64,000 nucleotides of DNA from the NCBI RefSeq assembly GCF_014837045.1, contig NZ_JACSPR010000003.1, positions 186,001-250,000 on the forward strand. The letters run 5' to 3'. The notes beneath the pieces are model-generated. The model was given only the letters and a program-made list of their open reading frames with translations, was not told the origin of the DNA and searched no databases. Both the position numbers and the translations under genes were made by a program. Positions 1-8,721 of the stretch are shown piece after piece; the stretch's first letter is position 1; every line of letters begins with the position of its first letter. Source of the DNA: Corynebacterium gallinarum. Lineage in GTDB: Bacteria; Actinomycetota; Actinomycetes; Mycobacteriales; Mycobacteriaceae.

Positions 1-2251
1 CGGCGTAGCTGGGGGCTGTGTGCAGTGCCATCTCGTGTAGCACCACGGCAGCCGAGTAGCGCTCCGCGTGGGAGTCGAAGATGGTGCGCCCGGATTGGCC
101 GAGGAAGGGGTCTCGGTACGGCGGGGTGCCGGCGTCGGTGTTCTCCAGCGGGGTGTGGCTCAGTGAGAAGTCGAAAAGCATGAGTTTGAGCTTCGACGGC
201 TTGCCAGACAGGCCCAGGTTGGCGGGTTTGATGTCCCGGTGGGTGATGCCGGTGCCCTCCAGGGCGACGAGGATGTTGAGCAGCTGCAGCCCGAGCCCCC
301 AGAACTGGTCCGTGGTGGGAATACCCAGGGTCAGACCGTCGGAAAGCGTGGCGTCGCCGCAAGAGGACAGCAGCAGGGCGTGCCGGGAGTGTGGCAGCGC
401 GGGCAGCTCCTCGATGAGGGTGACAAAGGAGTTGCGGTGTTCATGGCCGCTGAGCTGCTTGTCCAGGGCACGGAGGGTGTCCGCCTCCGCGGCCAGGGTG
501 GTGTTGTTGTCCGCGGCGGTGGACATCTTCAGCACCCGTGGGGTGGAGGATTCGTCGTTGACGTCGACCACGGCGATGCCCCGGGCGGTGGAACCGGAGC
601 CGAGAACCTTGAGTACCTCAAGGCGGCCGTCGATGACCTTGCCGATGGGGGTTTCCAGCGGGTCATCCTCAGTTACGTCCCGTCGCCCCTGTGAAAGATC
701 GCGCACCCTGCCGGTGAACAGCTCCACCGGGGAGGGGGTGACTCGTGGTGGGTTGGCGGGCAGAACCGCCTTATGACGCGCCACCGGGCTGGGGGAGGTG
801 ACCCTGGTGATCAGTTCCCGCAGGGCGGGCTCCACCTGGGCTCCGGTGGTTCCCAGATCCAGTCCGCCGTGCTCCTTGAGCAGGGCGAGCAGCTCGGCGC
901 GGGTGTTCGCTGGCTGCACCCCACCGGAGAGGACGAAGAAGGCCAGGGCACCCACGGAGAAGAGATCCGCCAGACGGCCATCGGAACCAGGTAGGTAACC
1001 CTCGGGGGGAAGGAAGCTCACGCCGACGTCATAGGCGGTGGTGGTGCTCATTGGCTGCAGTGCAGTGCCCAGCAGGGTGCCCTGCGCGGTGTCCGCCTGG
1101 GCAGCCTGGGCGGCCTGGGCGGCCTGGGCCCAGCCGGTGACCTTGACCTCGACGGCTGGGTCGGCGCCTCGCAGGGCGTCGACGTTGAGCAGGATCGACT
1201 CCGGGGTCAGCTGCCGGTGGATGACGTTGTTGCGGTGTGCGTAGGTCACCGCGTCGGCGATCTGCAGGATGATCTCCACCTGCTGGGAGGCAGTCAACTT
1301 GAGGCCGGGCAGGAGCAGGTCGAGCGGTTCAAAACCCGGGTGGGCCGGGTACACGAGCGCGGGCAGGTCGTATTTGTCTACCCGTTCGAGGCTGCGGGGG
1401 GAATCGATGCCGGGGTGTGCCAAGGAAGAGAGCAGCTTGTACTCGCGGATGGCCGCCTTCTCCGCACGCAGCGCATCGGCCTCCGTCGCGTCGGGGGAGA
1501 TGGGGCGGAGCTTGATCAGGGCTTCTTCATCGTGGTCGGTGTGCCGGGCTGACCACACCACCACATCACCGGAGTCGTCGACCTTGGACCGCAGCTCCCA
1601 CGATCCGGCGCGCTGACGGTGGTTGATCTTCCCCGAGATCTTCTCCAGGGCCAGCACCATCATGACGCGCCCGAACTCCTCGTCGATCTCCGTGTAGGAG
1701 GGCGGTTCAAGGATCCGCGAGGTGATGCCGGGCAGCTGCGCCTGCTCGGCGAGGTGGTCGAGAGTGAACACGTTCATCTGCCCGTCGGCGCTGAGCTGGG
1801 AAAGGAAGTGGCTGCTGTGCAGCAGCACCGCTTCTTTAACGATCGGCGGGGTGAGAAATCTCTGCGGGATCTCAAAGTCCGCGGTGGCCCTGATCTCGTG
1901 GAAGGCGGTCTGTAGTTTGCTGGCCAGGCGCTGCGCCTTTCGCCGGGTGGCCAGGGTGGGGGACTTCCGGTGGGACACCCCGCCGTTCTCGGTCGTGACC
2001 TTCCAGTTGTGCTCATCGCCACGGATGATCCTGCTCCAGCTCTTCAGCTCCAGCAGGTGCAGGCGCCCGCGACCGAGGACGAGCGCGTCGACCTCGTTCC
2101 ACGTGCCCTGGGAATCCTGGAACTCGAAGTTGGTCCACAGGCGGTAGGGGGCGGCATCGGGAATGAGGTCACCCAGGGCGTCCAGGCCATCGCGTTCGTG
2201 GTCGAACTCGGAACGGGAAATCTCCACCCACCGCGGGGAATCCTTGCGCAT
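1..2251 (-). CDS. NERD-domain protein with tandem pseudokinase and Ser/Thr kinase domains (3' end outside window)
   Basis: Only the first 750 codons are in the window; the reading frame is open at the left edge. The ATG at 2251 follows an AAAGGA site. Residues about 35-130 look like a NERD domain (EVDALVLGRGRLHLLELKSW), a nuclease-related fold. Residues about 215-370 form a kinase-like domain with a lysine in ALIKLRP, but the catalytic HRD is HRQ (about residue 346), so it is probably a pseudokinase. A second kinase domain from about residue 545 has a glycine loop GSGSTA, a VLK lysine, an intact HRDIKPANL loop (about residue 670) and DFS in place of DFG. The two are joined by an Ala/Gln-rich repeat. 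This NERD plus tandem-kinase layout resembles PglW of type 2 BREX phage defence, but other NERD kinases exist and no other pgl gene is visible. Substrate unknown. Confidence 0.85.
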   Translation of the reverse strand, partial: MRKDSPRWVEISRSEFDHERDGLDALGDLIPDAAPYRLWTNFEFQDSQGTWNEVDALVLGRGRLHLLELKSWSRIIRGDEHNWKVTTENGGVSHRKSPTLATRRKAQRLASKLQTAFHEIRATADFEIPQRFLTPPIVKEAVLLHSSHFLSQLSADGQMNVFTLDHLAEQAQLPGITSRILEPPSYTEIDEEFGRVMMVLALEKISGKINHRQRAGSWELRSKVDDSGDVVVWSARHTDHDEEALIKLRPISPDATEADALRAEKAAIREYKLLSSLAHPGIDSPRSLERVDKYDLPALVYPAHPGFEPLDLLLPGLKLTASQQVEIILQIADAVTYAHRNNVIHRQLTPESILLNVDALRGADPAVEVKVTGWAQAAQAAQAAQADTAQGTLLGTALQPMSTTTAYDVGVSFLPPEGYLPGSDGRLADLFSVGALAFFVLSGGVQPANTRAELLALLKEHGGLDLGTTGAQVEPALRELITRVTSPSPVARHKAVLPANPPRVTPSPVELFTGRVRDLSQGRRDVTEDDPLETPIGKVIDGRLEVLKVLGSGSTARGIAVVDVNDESSTPRVLKMSTAADNNTTLAAEADTLRALDKQLSGHEHRNSFVTLIEELPALPHSRHALLLSSCGDATLSDGLTLGIPTTDQFWGLGLQLLNILVALEGTGITHRDIKPANLGLSGKPSKLKLMLFDFSLSHTPLENTDAGTPPYRDPFLGQSGRTIFDSHAERYSAAVVLHEMALHTAPSYA

Positions 2252-2936
2252 GTCCCGTTTCCGTCCTTTCTTCCACTACTGGTCTATCACTGAGGGGAGG
2301 ATATGAATGTCAAATGTCCTAAATTCCCATGGTAGTGAACAGTATCCCTGACATAAGGCAGGAGGGGACTGTATATGTCGGATAAATGACGACATGGTGG
2401 GATTCAAGGACGTGTCTGTCAGAGTGATGTTTCCACCCCATCAATAGACCAGGAAGCAGGCTGAGGGATTTGCAGCCATGTTGGTGCATTCAGTGCTGGC
2501 GGAGAGCTTATTTCGATACCAGTAAAATCGTGGACCTCAGGTTGATGCGGACAAGACCGACACTGTATCTCATCATTTCCCACGTACCGGTAACAGATCA
2601 GAACCTGTCCATGCCTGGGTGCACAGATGGCGGTCCTGTACCCAATCCTGTCGAGTCATAACCTCTTCTGTGCCCTGGTCGATAGCATGCGTTCCCTGTG
2701 AGGGCACCAGGCACGGATTGGGCCGGATTCTTCTCGGGTCACAAGGCTTCTGGGATTCGTACCAGGAGTGAATATGCCAAGGGATACGTCCCTGGGGCTT
2801 TAGCACCAAGGACGTGACCGCCGCCTGCGATAGAACCCGGACAAGCTGCGGAAGGAAGGCACCATTGTGGCCTATTGCCAGAGCGGTTCCCCATTGTTGC
2901 GCGGGGAGAAACACAGCCGCGCCGGCACCGGGGGTG
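2252..2936. other. Gene-poor, lower-GC interval
   Basis: This stretch of about 690 bases is visibly richer in A+T than its surroundings. Short open frames exist on both strands, but none has a convincing ribosome site or recognisable protein. It also holds the promoter region of the NERD kinase. It may be the scar of a lost or inserted element; no terminal inverted repeats or transposase fragments were recognised. Confidence 0.4.
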
Positions 2937-3161
2937 TTATTTTTCTTCAGTTTTGCTGATCCGGATCAATCCGATGATGAGCAGGGTGGTGGCTGTATAA
3001 CTCAATAAGGTAGCGGTGGTCCCCATGTCTGCGGTGACGATCTGCAGCACCATGATGACGATGGCTGCCAGGGCCAGAATCCCCAGCGACATGCCACCAC
3101 TGAATTTCTTAAACACCGCTCCCGCTCCCAGCTGCTTTCCTTGTTGATCCGTTGGTTCCAT
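2937..3161 (-). CDS. Small two-helix membrane protein, hypothetical
   Basis: A 74-residue frame starting at MEPTDQQGKQ encodes a short polar N-terminus, then two hydrophobic segments (about residues 25-44, LGILALAAIVIMVLQIV, and about 48-66, TLLSYTATTLLIIGLIRI) and a charged tail ISKTEEK. That layout suits a small inner-membrane hairpin protein. An upstream start at 3221 in the same frame gives 94 residues with an unconvincing N-terminus, so the internal ATG is preferred, although it also lacks a clear ribosome site. No family was recognised. It sits alone in a gene-poor interval next to a broken rhodanese gene, so it may be non-functional. Confidence 0.45.
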   Translation of the reverse strand: MEPTDQQGKQLGAGAVFKKFSGGMSLGILALAAIVIMVLQIVTADMGTTATLLSYTATTLLIIGLIRISKTEEK

Positions 3162-3518
3162 GGCTGTTGGGCGTGACAATAAGATGCACGACCGATCTTT
3201 ATAGTGCAGCCAGGGTAACAAGCCCGAAGATCGATGAACACCCCCTTTGCCGGGTATCAGCTGCCTACGGTAGTTCTGACGATCGTTGGCCCATTCATAT
3301 ATATGGTGCCGAGGCGTTCAGGCTATTACTGAAGGAAAACTAGGGACCACCGCTTGTCCTCATGGACAAAGCGCCAATCTAAACGGACAATTCGTGGATG
3401 GCATGAAAAGGCCTCTCACCAGTACGGAAACCCTGAGGCTGATAATCAGGTCGTCGATAAGCATCCGGCTCACTGGTGGGGGAGGTGGTGGGCATCAGCA
3501 CCGCCCCGGGGAGTTTGG
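3162..3518. other. Interval without a supported gene
   Basis: No frame here has a credible start and recognisable product. The stretch has mixed composition, with A+T-rich pieces around 3270-3340 and 3370-3440, and carries one GTCGATAAGC word at 3453-3462. Together with 2252-2936 it looks like degraded DNA beside the rhodanese remnant. Confidence 0.35.
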
Positions 3519-3720
3519 TCAGTGAATCGGCAGACCTGCCTGCTGCCATTTGATCATGCCGCCGGTCATGATGTCGGCGGTGAAACCGGTCTGGTTGAGG
3601 GCATCAACCACCGTCGCACTGCGCTTGCCACTGTGGCAGACGGGGATAACAGGCTGGTTCTTGTCGAGTTCATCCCACCGGGTGCCCAGCTGACATCTAT
3701 CGGGATGGGTAGGGTGATGG
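3519..3720 (-). pseudogene. Broken rhodanese-domain gene (C-terminal half)
   Basis: Read on the minus strand, this piece encodes the catalytic half of a rhodanese: the loop VIPVCHSGKRSATV with the active cysteine, then GGMIKWQQAGLPIH and a stop at 3519-3521. No start codon or N-terminal half exists. Immediately upstream the frame that would give IPIDV lies out of register with the frame giving QLGTRWDELDKNQ, so a frameshift or junction is present near 3665-3675. It directly abuts the stop of the intact rhodanese gene and is probably a decayed second rhodanese of the same sulfur operon. Confidence 0.75.
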
Positions 3721-3722
3721 GG

Positions 3723-4325
3723 TCAGGCAGACTGCGTGGGAATCCGGTTGATGGATTCCGCGGCGGTGGGGGTCGGGGTGGTCTTGTTCCACGGCATCGC
3801 GGCCAGGGCCTTGCCCATGGCGCAGGTGTTGGTCACGCCGGAGAAGGTCAGGCCGGCTCCGATGGCACCGGCCACGGCGCGCATCTTGGGGGAGACGAAC
3901 TTGCCACCGAGCAGTCCGGTGACCACGAGGGAACCGGCGACCAGGCGGACCTGGCGCTCGATGTCCCAGCGCTGGGCGCCGCGCACGACATCGCCACCGG
4001 CATCGGCGAAGGAGTTGATCCCACCGGTCAGCACATGGGCGGTCTCCACACCGGCGGCGCCGAGACGCTGACGGGCCTGCTCGGCACGCACGCCAGACTG
4101 GCATACCAGCACCACGCGGCCACCGAGTCGTTCTGCGAGCTGATCGGTGTGCTCGGAGACCAGCTGAAGGGGGACGTTGTAGGAACCGCGGATGTGCACT
4201 GATTCAAACTCTGCGGCTGAGCGGACATCCAGGACCACGAGGTCCTCATTGTCGGTGATCCACTGGTGCAGGACCTCAGGTTCAACGGTGGTGATAGTGG
4301 CGGTGGTGGTGGAAGGGGAGCTCAT
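3723..4325 (-). CDS. Rhodanese-like sulfurtransferase fused to a DUF2892/YgaP-type membrane region
   Basis: This 200-residue protein starts at MSSPSTTT (ATG at 4325) with AAAGGA just upstream; the longer frame to 4391 runs into the operator. Residues about 15-110 are a single rhodanese domain (VVLDVRSAAEFESVHIRGS) with the active-site loop VLVCQSGVRAEQA, whose cysteine would carry a persulfide. Residues about 125-180 hold a hydrophobic region (LVAGSLVVTGLLGGKF, VAGAIGAGLTFSGVTNTCAMG) typical of the small membrane domain paired with rhodanese in YgaP-like proteins. It is divergent from a CstR-like sensor across a shared operator, which suggests induction by reactive sulfur species. Confidence 0.88.
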   Translation of the reverse strand: MSSPSTTTATITTVEPEVLHQWITDNEDLVVLDVRSAAEFESVHIRGSYNVPLQLVSEHTDQLAERLGGRVVLVCQSGVRAEQARQRLGAAGVETAHVLTGGINSFADAGGDVVRGAQRWDIERQVRLVAGSLVVTGLLGGKFVSPKMRAVAGAIGAGLTFSGVTNTCAMGKALAAMPWNKTTPTPTAAESINRIPTQSA

Positions 4326-4374
4326 GGGCGTCCTTTCAAGACGGTCGCGGTGCAGGTGCCCCACCAGTGTTCCA

Positions 4375-4413
4375 TATACCCCCACAGGCATGCAAGATAC
4401 CTATGGGGGTATA
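4375..4413. promoter_or_regulatory. CsoR/CstR-type operator between rhodanese and sensor genes
   Basis: An inverted repeat, TATACCCCCACAGG (4375-4388) and CCTATGGGGGTATA (4400-4413), matches at 13 of 14 positions across an 11-base spacer. AT-flanked C/G tracts of this kind are the hallmark of operators bound by CsoR-family repressors. It sits between the divergent rhodanese and sensor genes, where it could repress both. Confidence 0.8.
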
Positions 4414-4463
4414 CAAAATGCGCTGTTCAGACTATGGTGAGGGAACGTCTGAAGTCTGATTAA

Positions 4464-4730
<267 letters not shown>

Positions 4731-4868
4731 ACCTTTTGCATAAAGTCCCCTTGCCGGATCCATCATCCGCTGTCAGGCTTGTAGGCGTGCAGACTGCGCA
4801 GCCCGTAAAACACCCGTGAACCACCAGTGAAGTAAATGCCGAGTCACCCACCTCCAAGGAGTCAGAGC

Positions 4869-5294
4869 ATGTCCTACACCCACACCGTCACCGTGTCCCT
4901 GTCCTACGATGATGCCGTCGCCCGCGCCCGCGAGGCCCTGGCTGAGCATGGCTTCGGCGTGCTCACTGAGGTCGACATCCGCGCCACCTTCACCAAGAAA
5001 CTGGGTCAGGAGGCCGCCGATGCCGTGGGTGACTATGTCATCCTCGGTGCCTGCAATCCCGGTCTGGCCAGCAAGGCCCTGGGTGCTGAACCCGAGATGG
5101 GTGCTCTGCTGCCGTGCAATGTTGTGGTTCGGCGCGGCCCGGGTGATGAGCGCACCACCGTCGAGACGATCGATCCGCAGACCATGGTCCAGCTCGGTGG
5201 GAGTGACCAGGTCCGTGAGGTCGCCGAGGATGCTGATGCCCGGCTGCGCGCTGCACTCGCGGCCATCGCCGGTGCCAACAACATCGACGTCTAA
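4869..5294 (+). CDS. DUF302 family protein
   Basis: This 141-residue protein starts at MSYTHTVTVSLSYDD with AAGGAG seven bases upstream; the longer frame from 4836 has no such site. It shows the family pattern of an N-terminal strand-helix unit (AVARAREALAEHGFGVLTEVDI), then ILGACNPGLASKAL and LLPCNVVVRR, with the two conserved cysteines. The molecular function of DUF302 is unknown; members often sit near sulfur or metal stress genes, as here beside the CstR-like regulator 139 bases upstream on the same strand. It could be part of that regulon, but a separate promoter in the gap is possible. Confidence 0.85.
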   Translation: MSYTHTVTVSLSYDDAVARAREALAEHGFGVLTEVDIRATFTKKLGQEAADAVGDYVILGACNPGLASKALGAEPEMGALLPCNVVVRRGPGDERTTVETIDPQTMVQLGGSDQVREVAEDADARLRAALAAIAGANNIDV

Positions 5295-5557
5295 ACCACG
5301 CCGCTGACTATGGGGCGGTGACCAACGCGTCGACAAGCACGTCGACCAGCACCCGCCCACCGCAACCTCCCCGCCGACCCCACGGCCCGCGGGGAGGTTA
5401 TCGGCATGTCCTGCGACACCCACCTGGTCGCCTCAGCCCGCGAAGCCCGGGTGATCGCGCTCACAACCTGCGGGTTTGGCCGCGTTCCTTGTGTCGGTCC
5501 CAGCGCTTGTGTTGACTGGGCAGCAAAGCCCGACCATGACGTTGACTAGGAGCCAGA

Positions 5558-7225
5558 ATGCGAATCGCAGTTGTTGGTGCAACTGGCAACACGGGAACAG
5601 CCGTGCTGCGTGCACTCCACCGCCACCCCGAGATCACAGAGGTCGTCAGCATCGCCCGCCGCCTGCCGGATACGGAAATCGAACCCTACGACCAGTGCGA
5701 GTGGCTGAGCATCGACATCGCCGCGGCCTCCACCGAGGCGGATGCCGTGAAGAGCCTGACGGATGCCTTCCGTGGGTGTGACGCCGTGATCCACCTCGCC
5801 TGGATGATTCAGCCCAATGACCGCCGTGAGCTGCTGGAACGCGTCAATGTGGAGGGTACGCGCAGGGTCACCCGCGCGGTGGCGGAGGCGGGTGTGGAGC
5901 ATCTTGTCGTCGCTAGTTCCGTGGGTGTGTACTCCCCGGATGAGGCGCGCGACGCGCTGCGCAAGGACGGCACCGAACCCCCGCTGCGGGATGAGGATTT
6001 CCCGAACGAGGGCATCGACAGTTCCCACTACAGCGTGGACAAGGCCTCCCAGGAGGAGGTGCTTGATGATTTCGAGGCGCTGCACCCCGGGGTCACCGTC
6101 ACCCGTTTGCGCCCGGCCCTGTTGTTCCAGTCCGATGCGGCCTCCTCCATCCAGCGGTATTTCATCGGCAAGGCGGTGCCCTCGCGTCTGCTGGCGCCGG
6201 GTTCGATGTTGTCGCTGCCGCTGCCGAATGGTCTGCGGATCCAGGCGCTGCACACCGATGATGTGGCCGAGGCCTATGTGGCGGCGGTGCTGGCCAAGAA
6301 GGGGGGCGCGTTCAATGTCGCCGCCGATGACATCCTCGGGCCCCAGGAGCTGGCGGATATCCTCACCAGCACCGGCAAGTACATGGAAATGCCACCGGCG
6401 ATCGTCCGGGCGGCGGTGGTCACCGCGCACCGCAGTGGTGTGATCCCGGCCGATGCCGGCTGGATCGACATGGCCATGCAGGTGCCGCTTATGGACACCA
6501 CCAAGGCCAAGACGGAACTCAACTGGTCCCCGAAACGCACCGCCGCCGAAGCGCTGCGTGAGCTGCTGGAAGGCCTGGCCGAGGGCCGCGGACACGCCTC
6601 ACCGGTGTTGCGTGCCGATGCCAAGGATGACCGCAATGTCAACGCCTTCCATCAGCCAGCCTCCGAGGGAGCCTTCGCCGGCGACGGCGACGCGGACCCC
6701 CATGTCCCGCCGGAGAAGATGAGCGCCGATCTGCTCGAGCTCTACCTCTCCGATCATCTGACGGGCGCCACCGCCGGGGTCGGACGCATCACCCGCATGG
6801 CCAACGACTTTGTGGACACCCCCATGTTCGGCAGGCTGGGCCAGTTGGTCGATGAGATCTCCGCCGAGCGCGCCTTCCTCATCCAGCTCATCGATGATCT
6901 CGGCCTGGACCGCAAACCTTACCGCCAGGCCGTCGCCTGGGTGGGGGAGCGGGTCGGTCGCCTCAAGAGCAACGGCAAGATCGTGGAACGTTCACCCATG
7001 ACCATGCTGCTGGAAACCGAGCTCATGCGTGGTGCCGTCATGGGCAAACTTGGCATGTGGCAGATGCTCGAGGTCCAGGCCCCCACCCTCGGCCTCGACC
7101 CCAAGGTGTTCACCGACCTCATCGAGATGACCGAGAACCAGGTCACGCTTCTCGACGAGATCCACGCCTACGCCAGCGAGCGCGCCCTGCGCGCCGATAA
7201 GGACATCTACTGGACTGACAACTAG
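5558..7225 (+). CDS. Extended SDR (NAD-dependent epimerase-like) fused to a C-terminal helical domain
   Basis: This protein has 555 residues and starts after AGGAG. Residues 1-300 form a Rossmann domain of the extended short-chain dehydrogenase type: the nucleotide loop VVGATGNTG at the very N-terminus, strand IDIAAAS, DAVIHLAW, and a catalytic-region Tyr-x-x-x-Lys in HYSVDKAS. Residues about 375-555 are all-helical, with long amphipathic helices (SADLLELYLSDHLTGATAG to DEIHAYASERALRADK) that look like a ferritin-like or DUF892-like bundle; no metal ligands could be assigned. Single-domain relatives of the SDR part are about 300 residues, so this is a two-domain fusion. The substrate is unknown. 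The gene stands alone, followed by a strong terminator. Confidence 0.85.
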   Translation: MRIAVVGATGNTGTAVLRALHRHPEITEVVSIARRLPDTEIEPYDQCEWLSIDIAAASTEADAVKSLTDAFRGCDAVIHLAWMIQPNDRRELLERVNVEGTRRVTRAVAEAGVEHLVVASSVGVYSPDEARDALRKDGTEPPLRDEDFPNEGIDSSHYSVDKASQEEVLDDFEALHPGVTVTRLRPALLFQSDAASSIQRYFIGKAVPSRLLAPGSMLSLPLPNGLRIQALHTDDVAEAYVAAVLAKKGGAFNVAADDILGPQELADILTSTGKYMEMPPAIVRAAVVTAHRSGVIPADAGWIDMAMQVPLMDTTKAKTELNWSPKRTAAEALRELLEGLAEGRGHASPVLRADAKDDRNVNAFHQPASEGAFAGDGDADPHVPPEKMSADLLELYLSDHLTGATAGVGRITRMANDFVDTPMFGRLGQLVDEISAERAFLIQLIDDLGLDRKPYRQAVAWVGERVGRLKSNGKIVERSPMTMLLETELMRGAVMGKLGMWQMLEVQAPTLGLDPKVFTDLIEMTENQVTLLDEIHAYASERALRADKDIYWTDN

Positions 7226-7278
7226 AAACCAGCGCTTGTCGACGGGCCGACCACCCCACCACGACGCTTCCCGGGCCC

Positions 7279-7325
7279 GCACCCGGTGGGGATTTCCCCG
7301 CTGGGTGCCGGTTCGGTTTTTCTTT
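7279..7325 (+). terminator. Rho-independent terminator of the SDR fusion gene
   Basis: GCACCC (7279-7284) pairs with GGGTGC (7303-7308) around an inner GTGGGGA/TCCCCGC stem with one mismatch. A T-rich run follows from about 7317. Confidence 0.75.
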
Positions 7326-7575
7326 GCCTCCTGCCCCGCGGCGGGTGGGAACAAGCCCCTTATGGAGGGAAATTCCCCCGCAATTACCCCCACCATAAAG
7401 ACGGTCTGTCCAGGATGCATACCCGTTAGGAATGACGCTATGCCTTAAAGGTATTTCCCATCGGCGGTCCGCACGATCACTATATGTTGCAGATCACATA
7501 ACAGTTGTTGTGCGGGATGGGTCATAGCGGGGACGTTGGTCCCCTGCCCCCGCACGCCGATGAAAGGAACAGACA
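7326..7575. other. Upstream region of kdgT
   Basis: No gene is seen here. The stretch contains one CTTATGGAGG word (7359-7368) and A+T-rich DNA around 7430-7520 where the kdgT promoter should lie. A loose match to a GlxR/CRP-type half site (ATCACA near 7493) is present but too weak to call. Confidence 0.4.
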
Positions 7576-8664
7576 ATGCTGGATTCCGCATTCCGCGCCA
7601 TTGGAAAGATCCCCGGCGCATTGATGGTGGTGCCCCTCTTCCTCGGCGCCCTGGTCAATACCTTCGCCCCGGGCATTCTGGATATCGGCAGCTTCACCAC
7701 CGCCCTGTTCAGGGATGGCACCGCAGTCCTGATCGGCCTCTTCTTCCTGGCCGTTGGTTCGCAGATCAGCCTGAAGACCGCGGGTCCCGCACTGGAGAAG
7801 GGCGGTGTCCTCCTGGTGGCCAAGTACGGCATCGCCGTCGTCATCGGTTTGTCCGTGGCGTTCTTCGCCCCCAACGGTGTTCTCCTCGGCCTGCTGCCCC
7901 TGGCCATCATCGCGGCCATGTCCAACTCGAATGGCTCCCTCTACAGCGCGCTCATGCAGCAGTTCGGTTCCAAGACCGACAAGGGTGCCATCTCGGTGCT
8001 CTCCATCAACGATGGACCGTTCCTCACCATGATCGCCCTCGGTGCCGCCGGCTTCGCCGACTTCCCGCTCACCGCTCTGCTCGCCGCGATCCTGCCGATG
8101 CTGATCGGTTTCGCCCTCGGCAACCTGTCTCCGATCGCACGTAACTTCCTGGCACCGGGTCAGGCGCTGATCATCCCCTTCGTCGCCTTCGCCATTGGCG
8201 CCGGCATTGACTTCAGTGTCCTCCTCGCCTCCGGTCTGGCTGGTGTTCTCCTCGGACTCATGACCCTGGTCTTCTCCGGTGGTGCGGCCGTCCTGGCGGT
8301 CTACCTCTGGCACCGCATCCGCCGGACCCCGAAGCAGGCACGCAACATGGTCTCCGGCGTGGCGGAAAGCGCTGTTGCCGGTAACGCGATTGCCACCCCG
8401 GCCGCACTCGCAGCGATCGATCCCTCCTTCGAGGCCATCCAGGGCCAGGCCACCGTTCAGATTGCAGCCGCCGTCGTGGTGACCGCCCTCATCGCCCCCT
8501 TCCTGGTCGCCTTCGTCTCCCGCTGGCAGGCCAAGCAGGGCATCACCAAGGAAGCCGAGGATGCCTACTTCGATGGCAACCTGCCATCCACCACCCCGGT
8601 GGCATCCATCTCGGTGGAGGCGGACACCGAACGTGTCGGTGTCAGCGTGGGTGACGCACGGTAA
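7576..8664 (+). CDS. kdgT: 2-keto-3-deoxygluconate permease
   Basis: This is a 362-residue polytopic membrane protein with about ten hydrophobic segments, close to the usual length of KdgT transporters. Family-typical stretches are LMVVPLFLGALVNTFAPG near the N-terminus, FFLAVGSQISL, and the polar SNSNGSLYSALM segment around residue 115. KdgT imports 2-keto-3-deoxygluconate, a pectin and glucuronate breakdown intermediate, by proton symport. An AAAGGA site precedes the ATG. It is convergent with a LysR gene, separated by a two-way terminator. No kdgK or kdgA gene is nearby, so the catabolic partners lie elsewhere or the substrate differs. Confidence 0.9.
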   Translation: MLDSAFRAIGKIPGALMVVPLFLGALVNTFAPGILDIGSFTTALFRDGTAVLIGLFFLAVGSQISLKTAGPALEKGGVLLVAKYGIAVVIGLSVAFFAPNGVLLGLLPLAIIAAMSNSNGSLYSALMQQFGSKTDKGAISVLSINDGPFLTMIALGAAGFADFPLTALLAAILPMLIGFALGNLSPIARNFLAPGQALIIPFVAFAIGAGIDFSVLLASGLAGVLLGLMTLVFSGGAAVLAVYLWHRIRRTPKQARNMVSGVAESAVAGNAIATPAALAAIDPSFEAIQGQATVQIAAAVVVTALIAPFLVAFVSRWQAKQGITKEAEDAYFDGNLPSTTPVASISVEADTERVGVSVGDAR

Positions 8665-8686
8665 TTAACTCCTCACCGTCTACACA

Positions 8687-8721
8687 GAACACCATCAATC
8701 CTGACCGGATTGGTGGTGTTC
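8687..8721. terminator. Bidirectional terminator between kdgT and the LysR gene
   Basis: The arms GAACACCATCAATCC (8687-8701) and GGATTGGTGGTGTTC (8707-8721) pair at 14 of 15 positions around a five-base loop. The hairpin overlaps the last codons and stop of the LysR gene and serves both convergent genes. Confidence 0.8.

Noticed and set aside
2573..2914. Possible 113-codon gene in the gene-poor gap
   Set aside because: No ribosome site, no recognisable domain and an unnatural residue mix.
7480..7500. GlxR/CRP-type site before kdgT
   Set aside because: Only one half site (ATCACA) is convincing; the other half does not fit TGTGA.
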